This document shows positions 53,001 to 63,784 of a stretch of DNA of 64,000 nt, piece after piece. Origin of the DNA: Shewanella seohaensis (GTDB lineage: Bacteria; Pseudomonadota; Gammaproteobacteria; Enterobacterales; Shewanellaceae); assembly GCF_025449215.1 (NCBI RefSeq), contig NZ_CP104900.1:3038001-3102000 (forward strand), in the 5' to 3' direction. The notes beneath the pieces are model-generated. The model did no database searches. It worked only from the letters and a program-made list of their open reading frames with translations, and was not told the origin of the DNA. Numbering within the stretch: the stretch's first letter is position 1; every line of letters begins with the position of its first letter. A program made the translations under genes and the position numbers.

Positions 53001-53937
53001 TAATTGCGACGGTTAAGCTGCTCGGCGGTATCACGAATTTCCCGCTCGCCGTTCATAAAGATCAGAATATCGCCCAAGCCTTCGGCGACTAATTCGTCAA
53101 CGGCAGCAAAAATCCCTTCGATTTGGTCGAGATCCGCTTCGGTATCTTGCACCAGCGGGCGATAACGGGTTTCCACCGGATACGTCCGGCCAGAGACTTC
53201 GATAATAGGTGCATTATTGAAATGCTTAGAAAAACGCTCAACATCGATAGTCGCCGAGGTGATGATGATCTTAAGATCGGGGCGTTTTTTAAAATTTGCT
53301 TGAGGTAACCCAAGATAAAATCGATGTTGAGGCTGCGTTCGTGCGCCTCGTCGATAATGATAGTATCGTATTGATCTAAATAGCGGTCTGAGGTGAGCTC
53401 CGCCAGTAAAATCCCGTCAGTCATCAGCTTGATATAGGATTCACTCTTTAAGGCATCGGCAAAACGCACCTTAAAGCCCACCACTTCGCCGAGCGGACTT
53501 TGTAATTCTTCGGCAACACGTGTCGCCACGCTGCGCGCCGCTAACCGTCGCGGCTGGGTATGGCCAATAAAGCCGCGACTACCAAGGCCCAGTTCTAAAC
53601 AGATTTTCGGGAGCTGAGTGGTTTTACCCGAACCGGTTTCACCCGCGATGATCACCACTTGGTTTTCACTGATGGCTTTAGCGATCTCTTCGCGCATGCC
53701 GCTAACGGGCAGATTATCTGGATATTGGATTTTCGGGCGCGCCTTAAGGCGCTGCTCGACCTTTTCGAACGCTGCTTGCGCCTGCTCGGCAAGTTTGGCT
53801 AACTCTTGGGTTTTCTTATCAGAATCGGCTTCTTTATTGAGCTTAAATAAACGGCGGCGGATCCGCGAGGCATCACTTTGAAAGCACTGCTTGAGAAAGT
53901 CGCTCGATAGCGGATGTTTGTCAGAGTTCAAAACCAA
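50057..53937 (-). CDS. hrpA: ATP-dependent RNA helicase HrpA, frameshifted
   Basis: A DEAH-box RNA helicase of about 1293 residues, the usual HrpA length. The N-terminal part has Walker A GETGSGKTTQLPK and DEAH in IIIDEAHERSLN; then motif III ITSATIDVERFS and motif VI QRQGRCGRVGPG, then HA2, OB and the long DUF3418 C-terminal region. The frame breaks in the T6 run at 53285-53290; a seventh base joins QILKK to RPDLKIIITSATID. HrpA is linked to stalled-ribosome rescue and mRNA processing. Confidence 0.95.
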
Positions 53938-54065
53938 ATTCCATTGCTAGCATCGAAAACAGCGATCCTAGCAAGGAACGGAACGTATTGGTACGACTAA
54001 TTTGGCCTCAAAAGGATGAAAAATAGGCAAATTAATCACCTTTTGAAGGGCTTAGCGCTTAGAGC

Positions 54066-54482
54066 TTAGGCGGGTGCTAAGTAACATTGCTGCATATACA
54101 CATTCATGGCGCGCAGCACATTCGTGCGGTTAATGGTGCCGACGACTTTGCCCTGCTCAACCACGGGATAAATCTTAGGTTTAGAGCCAAGCATTTGCTC
54201 TGCTAATTGCAAAATGCTGTCATCGGGACCGACATACAAGACTTCGGTGCGCATACAATCTTTTACCACTGAGGTCATATCACAGTGATAACTGCTCTTT
54301 AGCATCACGGCTAAACAATCTTGCTGGGATAAAAAGCCCACTAAATCGCCGTTATCATCCACGACGGCGGCACCCATCTTGTTATTGTCTAACAGTTTTT
54401 CAACCGCAGTGGCCAGCGACATATTGGCGCGTAGCAATACGGGTTGACGATCCATATGGTCGCGTATTTTTATTGAATCCAT
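54066..54482 (-). CDS. CBS-domain pair protein
   Basis: A 138-residue protein of two CBS domains. The first is IRDHMDRQPVLLRANMSLATA with GAAVVDDNGDLVGFLSQQD; the second is VKDCMRTEVLYVGPDDSILQ with IYPVVEQGKVVGTINRTNV. Such pairs bind adenine nucleotides and sense energy state. No partner gene is attached. Confidence 0.9.
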   Translation of the reverse strand: MDSIKIRDHMDRQPVLLRANMSLATAVEKLLDNNKMGAAVVDDNGDLVGFLSQQDCLAVMLKSSYHCDMTSVVKDCMRTEVLYVGPDDSILQLAEQMLGSKPKIYPVVEQGKVVGTINRTNVLRAMNVYMQQCYLAPA

Positions 54483-54733
54483 AGCAATCTCCCCAATCTA
54501 TCCTTTACCAACTCAACTCGGCTTACGCTTTGAGTCTAGTCAAAATCTCGCAAGTGGTAAGCGATTAATATCGATTGGAGTTATCTATTTACTTAGCGGG
54601 AAGGAAATTGGGCGAATAAAAACGGTGATTTAGAGGGGTAACACTGGACCTACAAACGCCATTTTGAGTGGGATAGCTAAGAGATATTGCCTTAGCGCAT
54701 GTTAAGCACGCGCTAAGGCATTAGGCTGTAACC

Positions 54734-55765
54734 TTATTGGTCTTGCCAAATCATCACTTGGGCAGGCTCACCATTACTACGGGTGGCGCGGTACATGCCT
54801 TCGGTGTTAAATGGCGTAGCAATATTGCCCCTGTGGTCGACCGCTATCACACCACCAGAGCCGCCAGCGGTGATAAGGCGTTGATTAATCACTTCATCTG
54901 CCGCTTGAATAATGGATTTTTGCTGGTATTTCACCTTAGCGCAGATATCGCCCGCCACTTGGTAGCGAATAAAAAACTCGCCGTGGCCCGTGGCAGACAC
55001 AGCGCAAACGCCGTTTTCGGCATAGGTGCCAGCCCCAATCACGGGCGAGTCACCAATGCGACCAAAACGCTTAGCCGTCATACCACCAGTGGAAGTACCC
55101 GCCGCTAAGTTACCGTTTTTATCTAAGGCGACAGCTCCAACGGTACCAAATTTATAATCGAGATCTTTCATCTCAATACCCGCAATTTGATCTGATTTTT
55201 CAGCCGCCTGCAGTTTTTGTCTGGCATCGAGTAATTGCTGATAACGGGCATCGCTATCGAAATGGCTATTAGGTACCAGTTTAAAACCTTGGGTTAAGGC
55301 AAACTCCTCGGCGCCTGCGCCCGACAGCATGACATGCTCGGACTTATTCATTACGGCTAAGGCCAAATCGATGGGATTAGCGATATGGCGCACGCCTGCT
55401 ACGGCGCCCGCATTCATGGTTTTACCATCCATAATCGACGCATCTAACTCGTGGCCGCCATCATAGGTGTAAACCGAACCGACGCCGGCGTTAAACAGCG
55501 GACTATTTTCTAATACATTGATAGCGGTTTGCACCGCGACTAAGCTATCACCGCCCTGCTCGAGCACTTTTGAGCCTTTATCGACGGCCTCTTTAAGCTT
55601 GTCTTTGTAAGCCTGACGCAGCTCTGGCGTGAGGTTGGCCTTAGAAATCGTGCCAGCGCCACCGTGGATCGCAATGGCAAAAGGTTTTTCATTCGCTTGG
55701 GTATTTTGTGACATAAAAAGTGCACTCGAGAGAATTAAACTAAAGGTGGCTAATTTTATTTTCAT
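54734..55765 (-). CDS. Isoaspartyl peptidase / L-asparaginase (Ntn-hydrolase)
   Basis: A 343-residue exported precursor (signal ends SQNTQANE). It self-cleaves in front of the threonine of GTVGAVALDKNGNLAAGTSTGG to give two subunits. AIHGGAGTISKA and GVGSVYTYDGGHELDAS are typical N-terminal motifs. It removes isoaspartyl residues from peptides and hydrolyses asparagine. Related to E. coli IaaA, but with a signal peptide. Confidence 0.92.
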   Translation of the reverse strand: MKIKLATFSLILSSALFMSQNTQANEKPFAIAIHGGAGTISKANLTPELRQAYKDKLKEAVDKGSKVLEQGGDSLVAVQTAINVLENSPLFNAGVGSVYTYDGGHELDASIMDGKTMNAGAVAGVRHIANPIDLALAVMNKSEHVMLSGAGAEEFALTQGFKLVPNSHFDSDARYQQLLDARQKLQAAEKSDQIAGIEMKDLDYKFGTVGAVALDKNGNLAAGTSTGGMTAKRFGRIGDSPVIGAGTYAENGVCAVSATGHGEFFIRYQVAGDICAKVKYQQKSIIQAADEVINQRLITAGGSGGVIAVDHRGNIATPFNTEGMYRATRSNGEPAQVMIWQDQ

Positions 55766-55858
55766 TATTTACATCCCCTTAAACAGTAACGTCCTTTGTA
55801 ACCATTTCAATGACTAATTTCAATCATCTCCTTGCCTGTTGCGGCTATTCTGGCGACA

Positions 55859-57741
55859 ATGAACTCACATCACAGGGATTATAAAGTGCAGCGATACTTG
55901 CAAATAACGTCATTATCTTTTCGTCTTCATTTGCTACTTGGCCTGAGTTTAGTGACATCGGGGGCGATGGCCGCCGATAACTTGTTAACGCTTTCAGTGA
56001 ACGGGGTCGACGAAGCCCTAAAGCGTAATATTCTCGCCCACTTAGGTGCTATGCCCGACTCCGAAGTGCAGCGCCGAGCCTTCTTATTTAACGTGGAAGA
56101 CAATGTCTCCACCGCCCTCGAGTCCATGGGCTATTACCATGGTGAAGTGGAAGAACAGTTAGTCGAAAAAGAAAAAGGCCCGTGGGAATTAAAGCTCACG
56201 GTCAAAGCGGGCGAACCGGTAAAGATTCAATGGGTTGATATTAATTTCTCTGGTGAGATGCTCGACGATCGCGCCTTCGATAAGTGGCTTGCAGAGGTCA
56301 ACATCAAGCCTGGGGATACGCTCAACCATGGGGTGTATTCCGATGTTAAATCCCAACTGGTGACGCTTGCCTTGGCAAGGGGCTATTTCGATGGCGAATT
56401 CACTGAGTCGCAAATCAAAATCAACCGCGATTTAAACACTGCGCAAATTAGCCTGCATTTTAACTCAGGCGCACGTTACCATTTTGGACAAGTGAGCTTT
56501 GATGGGCAGACCTTAGAGCCGGATATTCTCACTAAACTTATCCCCTTCAAGGAAGATGCCGCCTATTCGACCCGTAGGGTCAGCGCTCTAAACCGCCAGT
56601 TGTTGGATACGGGTTATTTCGCCAATATCAAGGTCATACCACAAATCGATCAGGCAAAGGATAACCAGTTGCCCGTCAAGGTGGAACTCACCAATAAGGC
56701 CAGCCACTCAATTGAATTAGGTCTCGGTGGCGACATAGGTCAAAGCGCAGATAAAACCTTCGATCCGCGAGTACGGGTCACTTGGCGTACGCCACAAATC
56801 AATAAATACGGTCACTCCCAAGAGACCAGTTTAGAGTGGTCGCCTGACAGGCCTAAGTTTTTAACCACTTATACGATTCCGCTGACTCATCCCTTAGACG
56901 ATCAACTGAAAATTCGCCTAGGCTTGCTGCGGGATAAATACGGGGTAACCCAGATTTACGAGCCCGAGAACCGCGATTTTCGTAACACAGGACAATTGGA
57001 GTCGACTAAGTATTTGCTCGGGCTACTCAGGCAGCAACGCTTAGATAATCAATGGCTGATGACCTATTCCCTCGATGCGATTCGCGAGGAATATACTCAG
57101 TCCGATACTGATTACAGCCCCAGTTTTTATCTGGCGGGAATTAACTTTTCTAAAACGACCCGTGGGGATAACTCACTCGATCCTAAGTCCGGTTTCAGGC
57201 AAATGTATAGCCTAGATTATGCCGATCCTTATCTTGGCTCCGAGACACGCCTTGCCCGCTTACAGGCCAAGTTTAAGTGGATTGACACCTTTTTTGATAA
57301 CCACAGAATCGTGGCGCGTATGGATCTCGCCGCCAACCTAGCCAATGAAAATGAGCTGGCCTTTATCCCACCATCACTGCGCTATTTTGCCGGTGGCGAC
57401 CAAACCATACGTGGTTATGGCTACCAAGAACTTGGGCCTTATCTCGATTACATCGATGCCGATGGCAAAGTCAATCGTGAAGTTATCGGTGGTCGTTATC
57501 TCATGGTTGGCAGTTTGGAATATCAATATTACGTCACCCCAACTTGGCGTGTTGCTACCTTTGTGGATGCGGGTAACGCCTTTGATAACAATCAGTTTGA
57601 ACCCGTAGTCTCAGTGGGTGGTGGTATCCATTGGATCTCCCCATTGGCCCAATTAAGTTAGATTTAGGGGTTGGTTTGAAAGAGACAGACACCATTGACC
57701 GTTCATGGCGTATTCACTTAACCATGGGGACAGAGCTATGA
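55859..57741 (+). CDS. tamA: TamA outer-membrane translocation/assembly factor, frameshifted
   Basis: An Omp85-family outer-membrane protein of about 627 residues. A signal peptide (LLLGLSLVTSGAMAAD) precedes three POTRA domains (first: LLTLSVNGVDEALKRNILAH) and a beta-barrel with the conserved RYFAGGDQTIRGYGYQELGP. The frame breaks in the C4 run at 57639-57642; a fifth C gives SPIGPIKLDLGVGL and ends in HLTMGTEL. The stop then overlaps tamB by ATGA. A GTG at 55886 is another possible start. Confidence 0.93.
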
Positions 57742-60700
57742 GCAAGCCCCCTATTCATGAGCCTAATGCAACGGCTCAACAAGAGAATCAAACGCCTGAA
57801 CAATTGTCTTTGGAACAAAATCCAACGTGCGTGCAGCCCAAAACACTTAAGCTGCGCATTTGGCAAATATTTAAACTCTGCACGCGGATTATTGTTTACG
57901 TTCCCTTAAGTCTTTTGGTGTTAACTGCATTACTGCTCGGGACTGAAATTGGCTCTCGGATAACTGTGGGTTTAGCCGATAAGTTTGTGCCCGATCTGGC
58001 GCTCACCTACACCTCTGGCTCGTTAAATAAAGATCTCACCTTAGCCCACGCCAGTTGGTCGATGGATGGGATTAAGGTCGAGCTCAAGGATTTACATTTG
58101 GCATGGCAACCCACTTGCCTACTACAAAAGCAGCTGTGCGTGAATGCCTTAACGGCGAGCCAAATCGATGTCAATATCGATACCGAGGCCTTAAGCTCAG
58201 GTTCCACTGAAGTCGACGTAACCCCCGAAAATGATCAGCCGAGTGAACTGGTTCTGCCCTTTGGCATAAAGCTCGACAGCGCCGAACTGAACAACATCAA
58301 TATTGCGGTCGATAAGATGCGCTTTTCGGCCAATCATATTCAAACCGCTGCCACTTGGTTTGCCGAAGGACTGACGGTCGAGCAGCTTAGCAGTGAAGGC
58401 TTGGCTGTATTAATTCCTACCGACGACAGCCCTGCGCCAGACACACAGGCCACCGTTCCTCAAGTCGATAGCACACAAGTCACTGACACCAAGGCAGCCG
58501 AGACAGCTGCAACTTCTGCGGCAGAAACCACGACCGCAGCGGCGAGCACTCAGCCTGAGACCGAAAAATCAGCAACCATAGCGGCGACAGGAAGTGCTAA
58601 AGCTTCAGCGGACAAGCCAATTGTCGGTAATGACTCGGAAAAAACTGCCGCAAATCCTCAAGCAGATAAACAAACGGAAGAAAACGCCGATAAGCAAGCA
58701 TCTACAGAGGAATGGGCACTTGCCCATTTACCACAGGTTTTTATGCCTTTCCCGGTGGATGTCAAGCATCTCAGTTTAGACAACAGCCGTTTACAGATTG
58801 GTCCGCGCGAAGATCTGTTTAGCCATATCGAGCTTCAAGGTCAATTTGCCAAGTATCAGTTAACCCTAGAAAAACTGCTGCTTGCCCATCGTTATGGCGA
58901 AGTGTCTGTGGTGGGTCAACTCGCCCTCGAACAGGACTACCCGCTCGCGCTTGAGGTTCAGGCCAATGTCACTCAGGTTGCCGAGTTGCCAGAACTGACC
59001 CATCAACAATTAAGCCTAACCCTTAGCCAAAGCGTCGGACAACTCGGGCTCCATGCCCTTGCCAAAGGGGATGTGGATTTTAGTCTCAATGGACAATTGA
59101 CCCTCAAAGATCCCACGCTGCCCTACAAGGTCAAACTGGAAAAAGTGCGCGCACAGTGGCCGCTGCAACATGCCGAGTATCTCGTCAGCGACCTCAATCT
59201 CGACAGCCAAGGCTCCCTCACTCAACAGGCCGCGACGCTTAATGGAAATGTCATCACACCTTTCCATAAAGTGTTAGCCATTAGCAGTGAGCTTCATCAT
59301 CAGGATGCAAAGCTCGATATTAAGCAGTTTACTGCGAAGGGCGAACTAGGTTCGGTCGATGTGACTGGTGAGCTAGATTACGCTAAGGCGATCACTTGGA
59401 AAGCCAAGGTACTGCTCGATAACCTGAAATTACAGGAAATCACTCTGCCGGAAACTGCACAGACTCCAGAATCAACACCGACAAAGGACGCTAAAGCGCC
59501 GAGCACAAATACCGATAAGCCGGCGCCGGCAACTACAAATGCTCCAACCCCTGCTCCTGCGACAACAACTGCAACTACAAATGCAAAAGCAAGTGCAAGT
59601 GCAACGAGCAGCTTGCCAAACAGTTTAATCTCGGGCCAATTGCAGACCACTGGGCGCCTGTTAGATAAACAATGGCAAGTGGCGCTAACGGACACCCAAC
59701 TGTCAGGCACAATGCAGGGTTATCCGTTTGATATCACTGCCGATGTCAGCATCAACGATAAACTGTATATCAGCGCAAAAGGTGTCAATGCCAAGGTATT
59801 GGGTTCCACCTTAACCTTAGCGGGCGAAACCAACAAAACCTGGAACCTTGAGGGTAAACTGCAAGTCCCCGATTTCGGTTTATGGTTGCCCCAAGCCAGT
59901 GGTCAATTGCAGGCCGATATCAATGTCACTGGGGAAGAGAAACATCCACAAGTCGAGTTAACCGCGCAACTGGTCGATCTGGTGCATCAAAATATTAAGC
60001 TCAGGGAGTCAACACTCAAGGCTTACTATAAGCCTTTGGATGCCCATGAGTTTGCCCTATCACTCAAATCAAAGGCGCTGCAACTTGGCTCACAGAGTTT
60101 AGATACCGTAACCTTGGGCAGTAAGGGCGATATTCAAAACCAAAAACTCACCCTCAGTGCCACAGGGGATCTTGGGCTCGAGCTTGGCGTCACTAGCCAA
60201 TACGATATGAAAAAATCCCAACTGCAGGCGCAGGTGAATAAAATCAACTTGGCAACCCCCGTCGGACGTTGGGAGATTGATAAGGATATTCTTGTCGGCT
60301 GGGATCAAAATAAGTCCAAAGGTAATATCAGCCCTTTCTGTCTAGTGAATCCCAACAGTAAGGTTTGCCTCGACAATCAAGTGACCATTGGCAAAACTGG
60401 TGATGCTCAGCTCAGTTATGCGGGCAATCTAGGCAAACTATTAGTGCCTGTATTACCAAACAATATGCAGTGGGACGGCAGTTCTTCACTGTTGGCAAAC
60501 TTTGCTTGGGCGGCGGGACGTAAACCCACGGCCAATGTAGACTTTAATTTTACTCCCGGTAGCATCAAGCTTAAACGAGCCAAAAACCGTGAAGTCACCA
60601 TTAATTATCAACAGCTTGATTTCAAAGCTAACTTAGATGCTAAACGACTCCTCTCGTCAATTAGCTTTGAATCGGAAGATGTCGCCAGTTGGCAGAGTGA

Positions 60701-62018
60701 GGTCACGGTCAACGTGACGCCGGACAGAACCTTGTCGGGTTATGCCAATATCAAGCAAATTAACCTGCAACCTTTAGGCGAGTTTTTCCCACAGCTCAAT
60801 ACCCTCGAAGGCTTGCTAACCAGCAGATTAAACTTTGCTGGCACCTTGGATGCGCCAGAAGTGTCGGGCAATGTGTCCTTAACCCAAGGCGCCCTCGCAT
60901 TGACCGCCAACCCTACGCTTATCAATAAAATAGACATGTCGATGGACTTGGGTGGCCAACAGGCATCCCTCAAAGGCCGCTGGATGATGGGCAATGGTTT
61001 GGGGCGTGTTACAGGTGATATGCGCTGGCCTCAGGGACAATTCAGTGGCGAGCTTGCGATTAAGGGCGACAAATTAGCCGTAATCCAACCGCCACTTGCG
61101 CTACTTGATGTCTCGCCCGATCTCACCATCGCCTTTAGCAGTCAACAACTCGAAGTCAAAGGGGTTGTCGATGTGCCTTCGGGTAATATCAAGATAGTCC
61201 AGCTCGCCGAGGGCGGTGTTGCCCTGTCGGAAGATGTGGTCTTCGATGACTCTATTGCCGCGGCGCAACCTAAAGCAAGCCCCTATGCCATTGTGGCTGA
61301 TCTGAACATTAATGTCGGTAACGACTTAAAAGTAGATGGCATGGGCCTTAAAGGTAAACTGCAAGGAACCTTAAAACTGCAGCAACAGGCGTTCCGCCCA
61401 CCACTGCTGTTTGGCGATATTAAAGTCAAACAAGGCAGCTATAAGTTTATGGGACAAACCCTGAAAATCCGTACAGGTGAAGTGCAGTTTGTCGGCCCGA
61501 CCTCAGTGCCTAACTTAAATATCGAAGCTATTCGTGAAATTAAGAGTGAAGATCTGGTCGCAGGAGTCCGTGTCACAGGCACACCTGCCCGCCCAGTGGT
61601 GACCCTGTTCTCTAACCCTGCTAAGGAGCAAGCGGAGATCCTGTCTTACATTATCAAAGGCAGCGGTTTTAACAGCAGCAATAACGAGCAAAATAATTCG
61701 TTGATGATGGGGGCGGCGCTGGGCTTAGGTTCACAGGTCGGCGGCGGTGGCGCCATCAATAACATTGGCAGTACCGCCACGGGGATTATTGAAGAGTTTG
61801 GCTTCTCGAACGTACAACTGGACACCAACGATGAGGGCCGCGTGGCGATCAGTGGCTTTATCGGTGATAACCTGATGGTGAAATATGGCGTTGGAGTATT
61901 TAACCCAGGGTATGAGATGACGGTTAGATACTACCTGTTATCGCAACTCTATCTGGAAACAGTATCGGGCACCTTAGGCCAATCTCTCGATATCTATTAC
62001 AACTTCAATATCAAGTGA
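57738..62018 (+). CDS. tamB: TamB translocation/lipid-transport protein
   Basis: A 1426-residue AsmA-like/TamB protein spanning the periplasm, with an N-terminal anchor (IIVYVPLSLLVLTALLLG) and long repeated beta-structure. The C-terminal DUF490 region includes LLFGDIKVKQGSYKFMGQ, EILSYIIKGSG and FSNVQLDTNDEGRVAISGF. The start overlaps the tamA stop. Two low-complexity Ala/Thr/Pro/Ser-rich inserts at about residues 231-323 and 570-625 are not seen in E. coli TamB. TamB with TamA takes part in outer-membrane protein assembly and phospholipid transport. Confidence 0.92.
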   Translation: MSKPPIHEPNATAQQENQTPEQLSLEQNPTCVQPKTLKLRIWQIFKLCTRIIVYVPLSLLVLTALLLGTEIGSRITVGLADKFVPDLALTYTSGSLNKDLTLAHASWSMDGIKVELKDLHLAWQPTCLLQKQLCVNALTASQIDVNIDTEALSSGSTEVDVTPENDQPSELVLPFGIKLDSAELNNINIAVDKMRFSANHIQTAATWFAEGLTVEQLSSEGLAVLIPTDDSPAPDTQATVPQVDSTQVTDTKAAETAATSAAETTTAAASTQPETEKSATIAATGSAKASADKPIVGNDSEKTAANPQADKQTEENADKQASTEEWALAHLPQVFMPFPVDVKHLSLDNSRLQIGPREDLFSHIELQGQFAKYQLTLEKLLLAHRYGEVSVVGQLALEQDYPLALEVQANVTQVAELPELTHQQLSLTLSQSVGQLGLHALAKGDVDFSLNGQLTLKDPTLPYKVKLEKVRAQWPLQHAEYLVSDLNLDSQGSLTQQAATLNGNVITPFHKVLAISSELHHQDAKLDIKQFTAKGELGSVDVTGELDYAKAITWKAKVLLDNLKLQEITLPETAQTPESTPTKDAKAPSTNTDKPAPATTNAPTPAPATTTATTNAKASASATSSLPNSLISGQLQTTGRLLDKQWQVALTDTQLSGTMQGYPFDITADVSINDKLYISAKGVNAKVLGSTLTLAGETNKTWNLEGKLQVPDFGLWLPQASGQLQADINVTGEEKHPQVELTAQLVDLVHQNIKLRESTLKAYYKPLDAHEFALSLKSKALQLGSQSLDTVTLGSKGDIQNQKLTLSATGDLGLELGVTSQYDMKKSQLQAQVNKINLATPVGRWEIDKDILVGWDQNKSKGNISPFCLVNPNSKVCLDNQVTIGKTGDAQLSYAGNLGKLLVPVLPNNMQWDGSSSLLANFAWAAGRKPTANVDFNFTPGSIKLKRAKNREVTINYQQLDFKANLDAKRLLSSISFESEDVASWQSEVTVNVTPDRTLSGYANIKQINLQPLGEFFPQLNTLEGLLTSRLNFAGTLDAPEVSGNVSLTQGALALTANPTLINKIDMSMDLGGQQASLKGRWMMGNGLGRVTGDMRWPQGQFSGELAIKGDKLAVIQPPLALLDVSPDLTIAFSSQQLEVKGVVDVPSGNIKIVQLAEGGVALSEDVVFDDSIAAAQPKASPYAIVADLNINVGNDLKVDGMGLKGKLQGTLKLQQQAFRPPLLFGDIKVKQGSYKFMGQTLKIRTGEVQFVGPTSVPNLNIEAIREIKSEDLVAGVRVTGTPARPVVTLFSNPAKEQAEILSYIIKGSGFNSSNNEQNNSLMMGAALGLGSQVGGGGAINNIGSTATGIIEEFGFSNVQLDTNDEGRVAISGFIGDNLMVKYGVGVFNPGYEMTVRYYLLSQLYLETVSGTLGQSLDIYYNFNIK

Positions 62019-62084
62019 TGCTCCCCCGCGTAGCTAGGTTGCGCGGGGATACTTTTATGTTCTTGTTCGTTAAAAAACAGCCAC

Positions 62085-62112
62085 AAAAAAAGCGCCCTAT
62101 AGGCGCTTTTTT
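62085..62112. terminator. Bidirectional terminator between tamB and rplY
   Basis: AAAAAAAGCGCC (62085-62096) pairs with GGCGCTTTTTT (62102-62112); T and A tracts serve both strands. Confidence 0.92.
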
Positions 62113-62127
62113 GCTCCAATCACGCAA

Positions 62128-62415
62128 TTAAGCGTAAACGAAATCCACGTGCTCAATCATAGGCTTGAACGCGTGACGTTGCATAGCTTGTGCACGAACA
62201 CCAACTTCTTTGCCATCTAAAACGATAGTTACAACAGAAGTGTAGAAGTCTTCGTTAGTTTGAATGTTGATGATGTCTTTGTGATCAAAAACAATAGAAA
62301 CTGGCTCTTTGCCTGCGCCGTAGATAACAGCAGGAACTTTACCAGCATGACGTAGGCGGCGGCTCGAACCTTTCCCTATTTCAGTACGGGTTTGTGCTTG
62401 GATAGTGTAAGACAT
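62128..62415 (-). CDS. rplY: 50S ribosomal protein L25, short form
   Basis: A 95-residue protein that binds 5S rRNA. The start is at 62415 ([20 protein letters not shown]). [20 protein letters not shown] and EHVDFVYA end the protein. Matches the short gammaproteobacterial L25 length. Confidence 0.96.
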   Translation of the reverse strand: MSYTIQAQTRTEIGKGSSRRLRHAGKVPAVIYGAGKEPVSIVFDHKDIINIQTNEDFYTSVVTIVLDGKEVGVRAQAMQRHAFKPMIEHVDFVYA

Positions 62416-62631
62416 GTGTTTCTCACTTAAATTTAGAGTAAAAACCGTCACCATTTTCGACCAATGGTGACTCATATAAAGCGCGCGCATACTAACACAG
62501 TTACTCGGCAGGTACAAGAACAGCCCCACTCTTAAAGCTGAATGATACCGAGCGGCTATCGTTATAAATCACAAAGAGTATTTATTGAATTGGAAAACTT
62601 GTTTGTGGGCTGTTAAATAGCCGAAGCGGCT

Positions 62632-62645
62632 TTGATCTGAATCAA
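62632..62645. promoter_or_regulatory. Perfect FNR/EtrA-type box
   Basis: TTGATCTGAATCAA fits TTGAT-N4-ATCAA exactly. It lies 83 bp before the unknown gene at 62728 and 217 bp before rplY. Confidence 0.55.
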
Positions 62646-62651
62646 AAAACC

Positions 62652-62667
62652 CGCGATCTTGATCACA
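62652..62667. promoter_or_regulatory. CRP-like half-site
   Basis: CGCGATCTTGATCACA has the right half TCACA of the CRP consensus and a weak left half CGCGA, seven bases after the FNR box. Tentative. Confidence 0.3.
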
Positions 62668-62727
62668 CTTAAGCCAGTCGATGCCTGCTAAGCTCGGGCA
62701 AATTTTGTCACTTTAGTCTTGTCAAAC

Positions 62728-63162
62728 ATGCGTCACGAGCTGTATTTATTGCAACAAGAAAATCGTCTTTCATGCCAATTAGCCCGTGAACTCGTCACAC
62801 TTATCGAAACTGTACCCTATCAGCAGACCACGATCGAATTGAAACTGTTAGAGCTGCTCGCCTGCACTCAACAAAAAAATCGTAGCTTACTGATGTTGAT
62901 GCAGCTTTGTGAATCATCCGCCGTTGAAGGCCAACGACTCAGGCAATTTAAGTTTTCACAGTGCCTCAATCAGCATGTGAACGACTGGCAACAACACCGG
63001 GAAATGAACAAGCTTGGGCAACTCTTTTTGCCGCTGTTAAAACATTATTTGCAGGATATTCAAGCACTCGAGCTGCAGTTTTATCAGCAGCTCTCAGTGC
63101 AAAACGATAAGACTACCAGTGGCGGACTGGGCCACAGTCAACATGCACAAAACCTGACTTAG
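62728..63162 (+). CDS. Unknown protein, 144 residues
   Basis: An all-helical, Gln/Leu-rich protein (MRHELYLLQQENRLSCQ; LLMLMQLCESSAVEGQRLRQ; LLKHYLQDIQALELQFYQQL). No family recognised. The ATG at 62728 is chosen over an in-frame TTG at 62719; no clear ribosome site precedes either. Its 3' end runs 50 bp into the convergent DUF882 gene. A perfect FNR-type box upstream suggests anaerobic control. Confidence 0.6.
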   Translation: MRHELYLLQQENRLSCQLARELVTLIETVPYQQTTIELKLLELLACTQQKNRSLLMLMQLCESSAVEGQRLRQFKFSQCLNQHVNDWQQHREMNKLGQLFLPLLKHYLQDIQALELQFYQQLSVQNDKTTSGGLGHSQHAQNLT

Positions 63163-63691
63163 GGTAATAACCCACTCCTCCTAATTTAAGCGATAACGCC
63201 GCATCACGAAGGGTCTTTAGGTTCACACCCGGGATAGCGATGTCCATTGCCATGCCTTGCATGTGATAACTTTTCTTTGCCACCCCACTGCTCTTACCCG
63301 CCAACATGGCGTTGGTCTTAGGTGAACGATAGCCAGAAATCACATGGATCTCATTCTCCGTATTGAGGGTACTCTTGAGGGTGTAGAGCAGATCGAATAA
63401 GCGTTTATCCATGGGCGCCGCCACATTCTGGCGATGATCCCGCAGCAAGTGACTAAAATCATTCAACACTTCGCTCTGGTAATGGCCGTCAATCCAATAA
63501 CTGCCATTGTTATGCTCGCCCGTGTGGCGATTGTAGAGGCTGAGATCGCGAACCCCTTTGGTCGACCGACTTGCAAACGCTTTAGAAGGAATTAAAGAAC
63601 ACAATGCCACACCACTGAGGCCTAACAACAACTGCCTACGGGCAGGACAAAGTAACGTCACATCATCACCTTTTGTTCGTTTTTTGGACAC
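63113..63691 (-). CDS. DUF882 (YcbK-like) M15-type peptidase
   Basis: A 192-residue exported protein with a twin-arginine-like signal (ARRQLLLGLSGVALCSL). The M15A-type zinc site: SGYRSPKTNAMLAG, SYHMQGMAMDIAIPG and GFVHVDCGPVRHW. E. coli YcbK (MepK) cuts peptidoglycan 3-3 crosslinks. It lies next to the YcbB-like L,D-transpeptidase gene that makes such links; that pair is conserved. Confidence 0.9.
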   Translation of the reverse strand: MSKKRTKGDDVTLLCPARRQLLLGLSGVALCSLIPSKAFASRSTKGVRDLSLYNRHTGEHNNGSYWIDGHYQSEVLNDFSHLLRDHRQNVAAPMDKRLFDLLYTLKSTLNTENEIHVISGYRSPKTNAMLAGKSSGVAKKSYHMQGMAMDIAIPGVNLKTLRDAALSLKLGGVGYYPKSGFVHVDCGPVRHW

Positions 63692-63784
63692 TAAAACCGC
63701 AAATTATACTGAATCGCCATTCAGATCAAGCCTTGACTGGCTCACAAGATTTCAGATTTCAAAATCTCTTAAAAGTTCAGGTCG

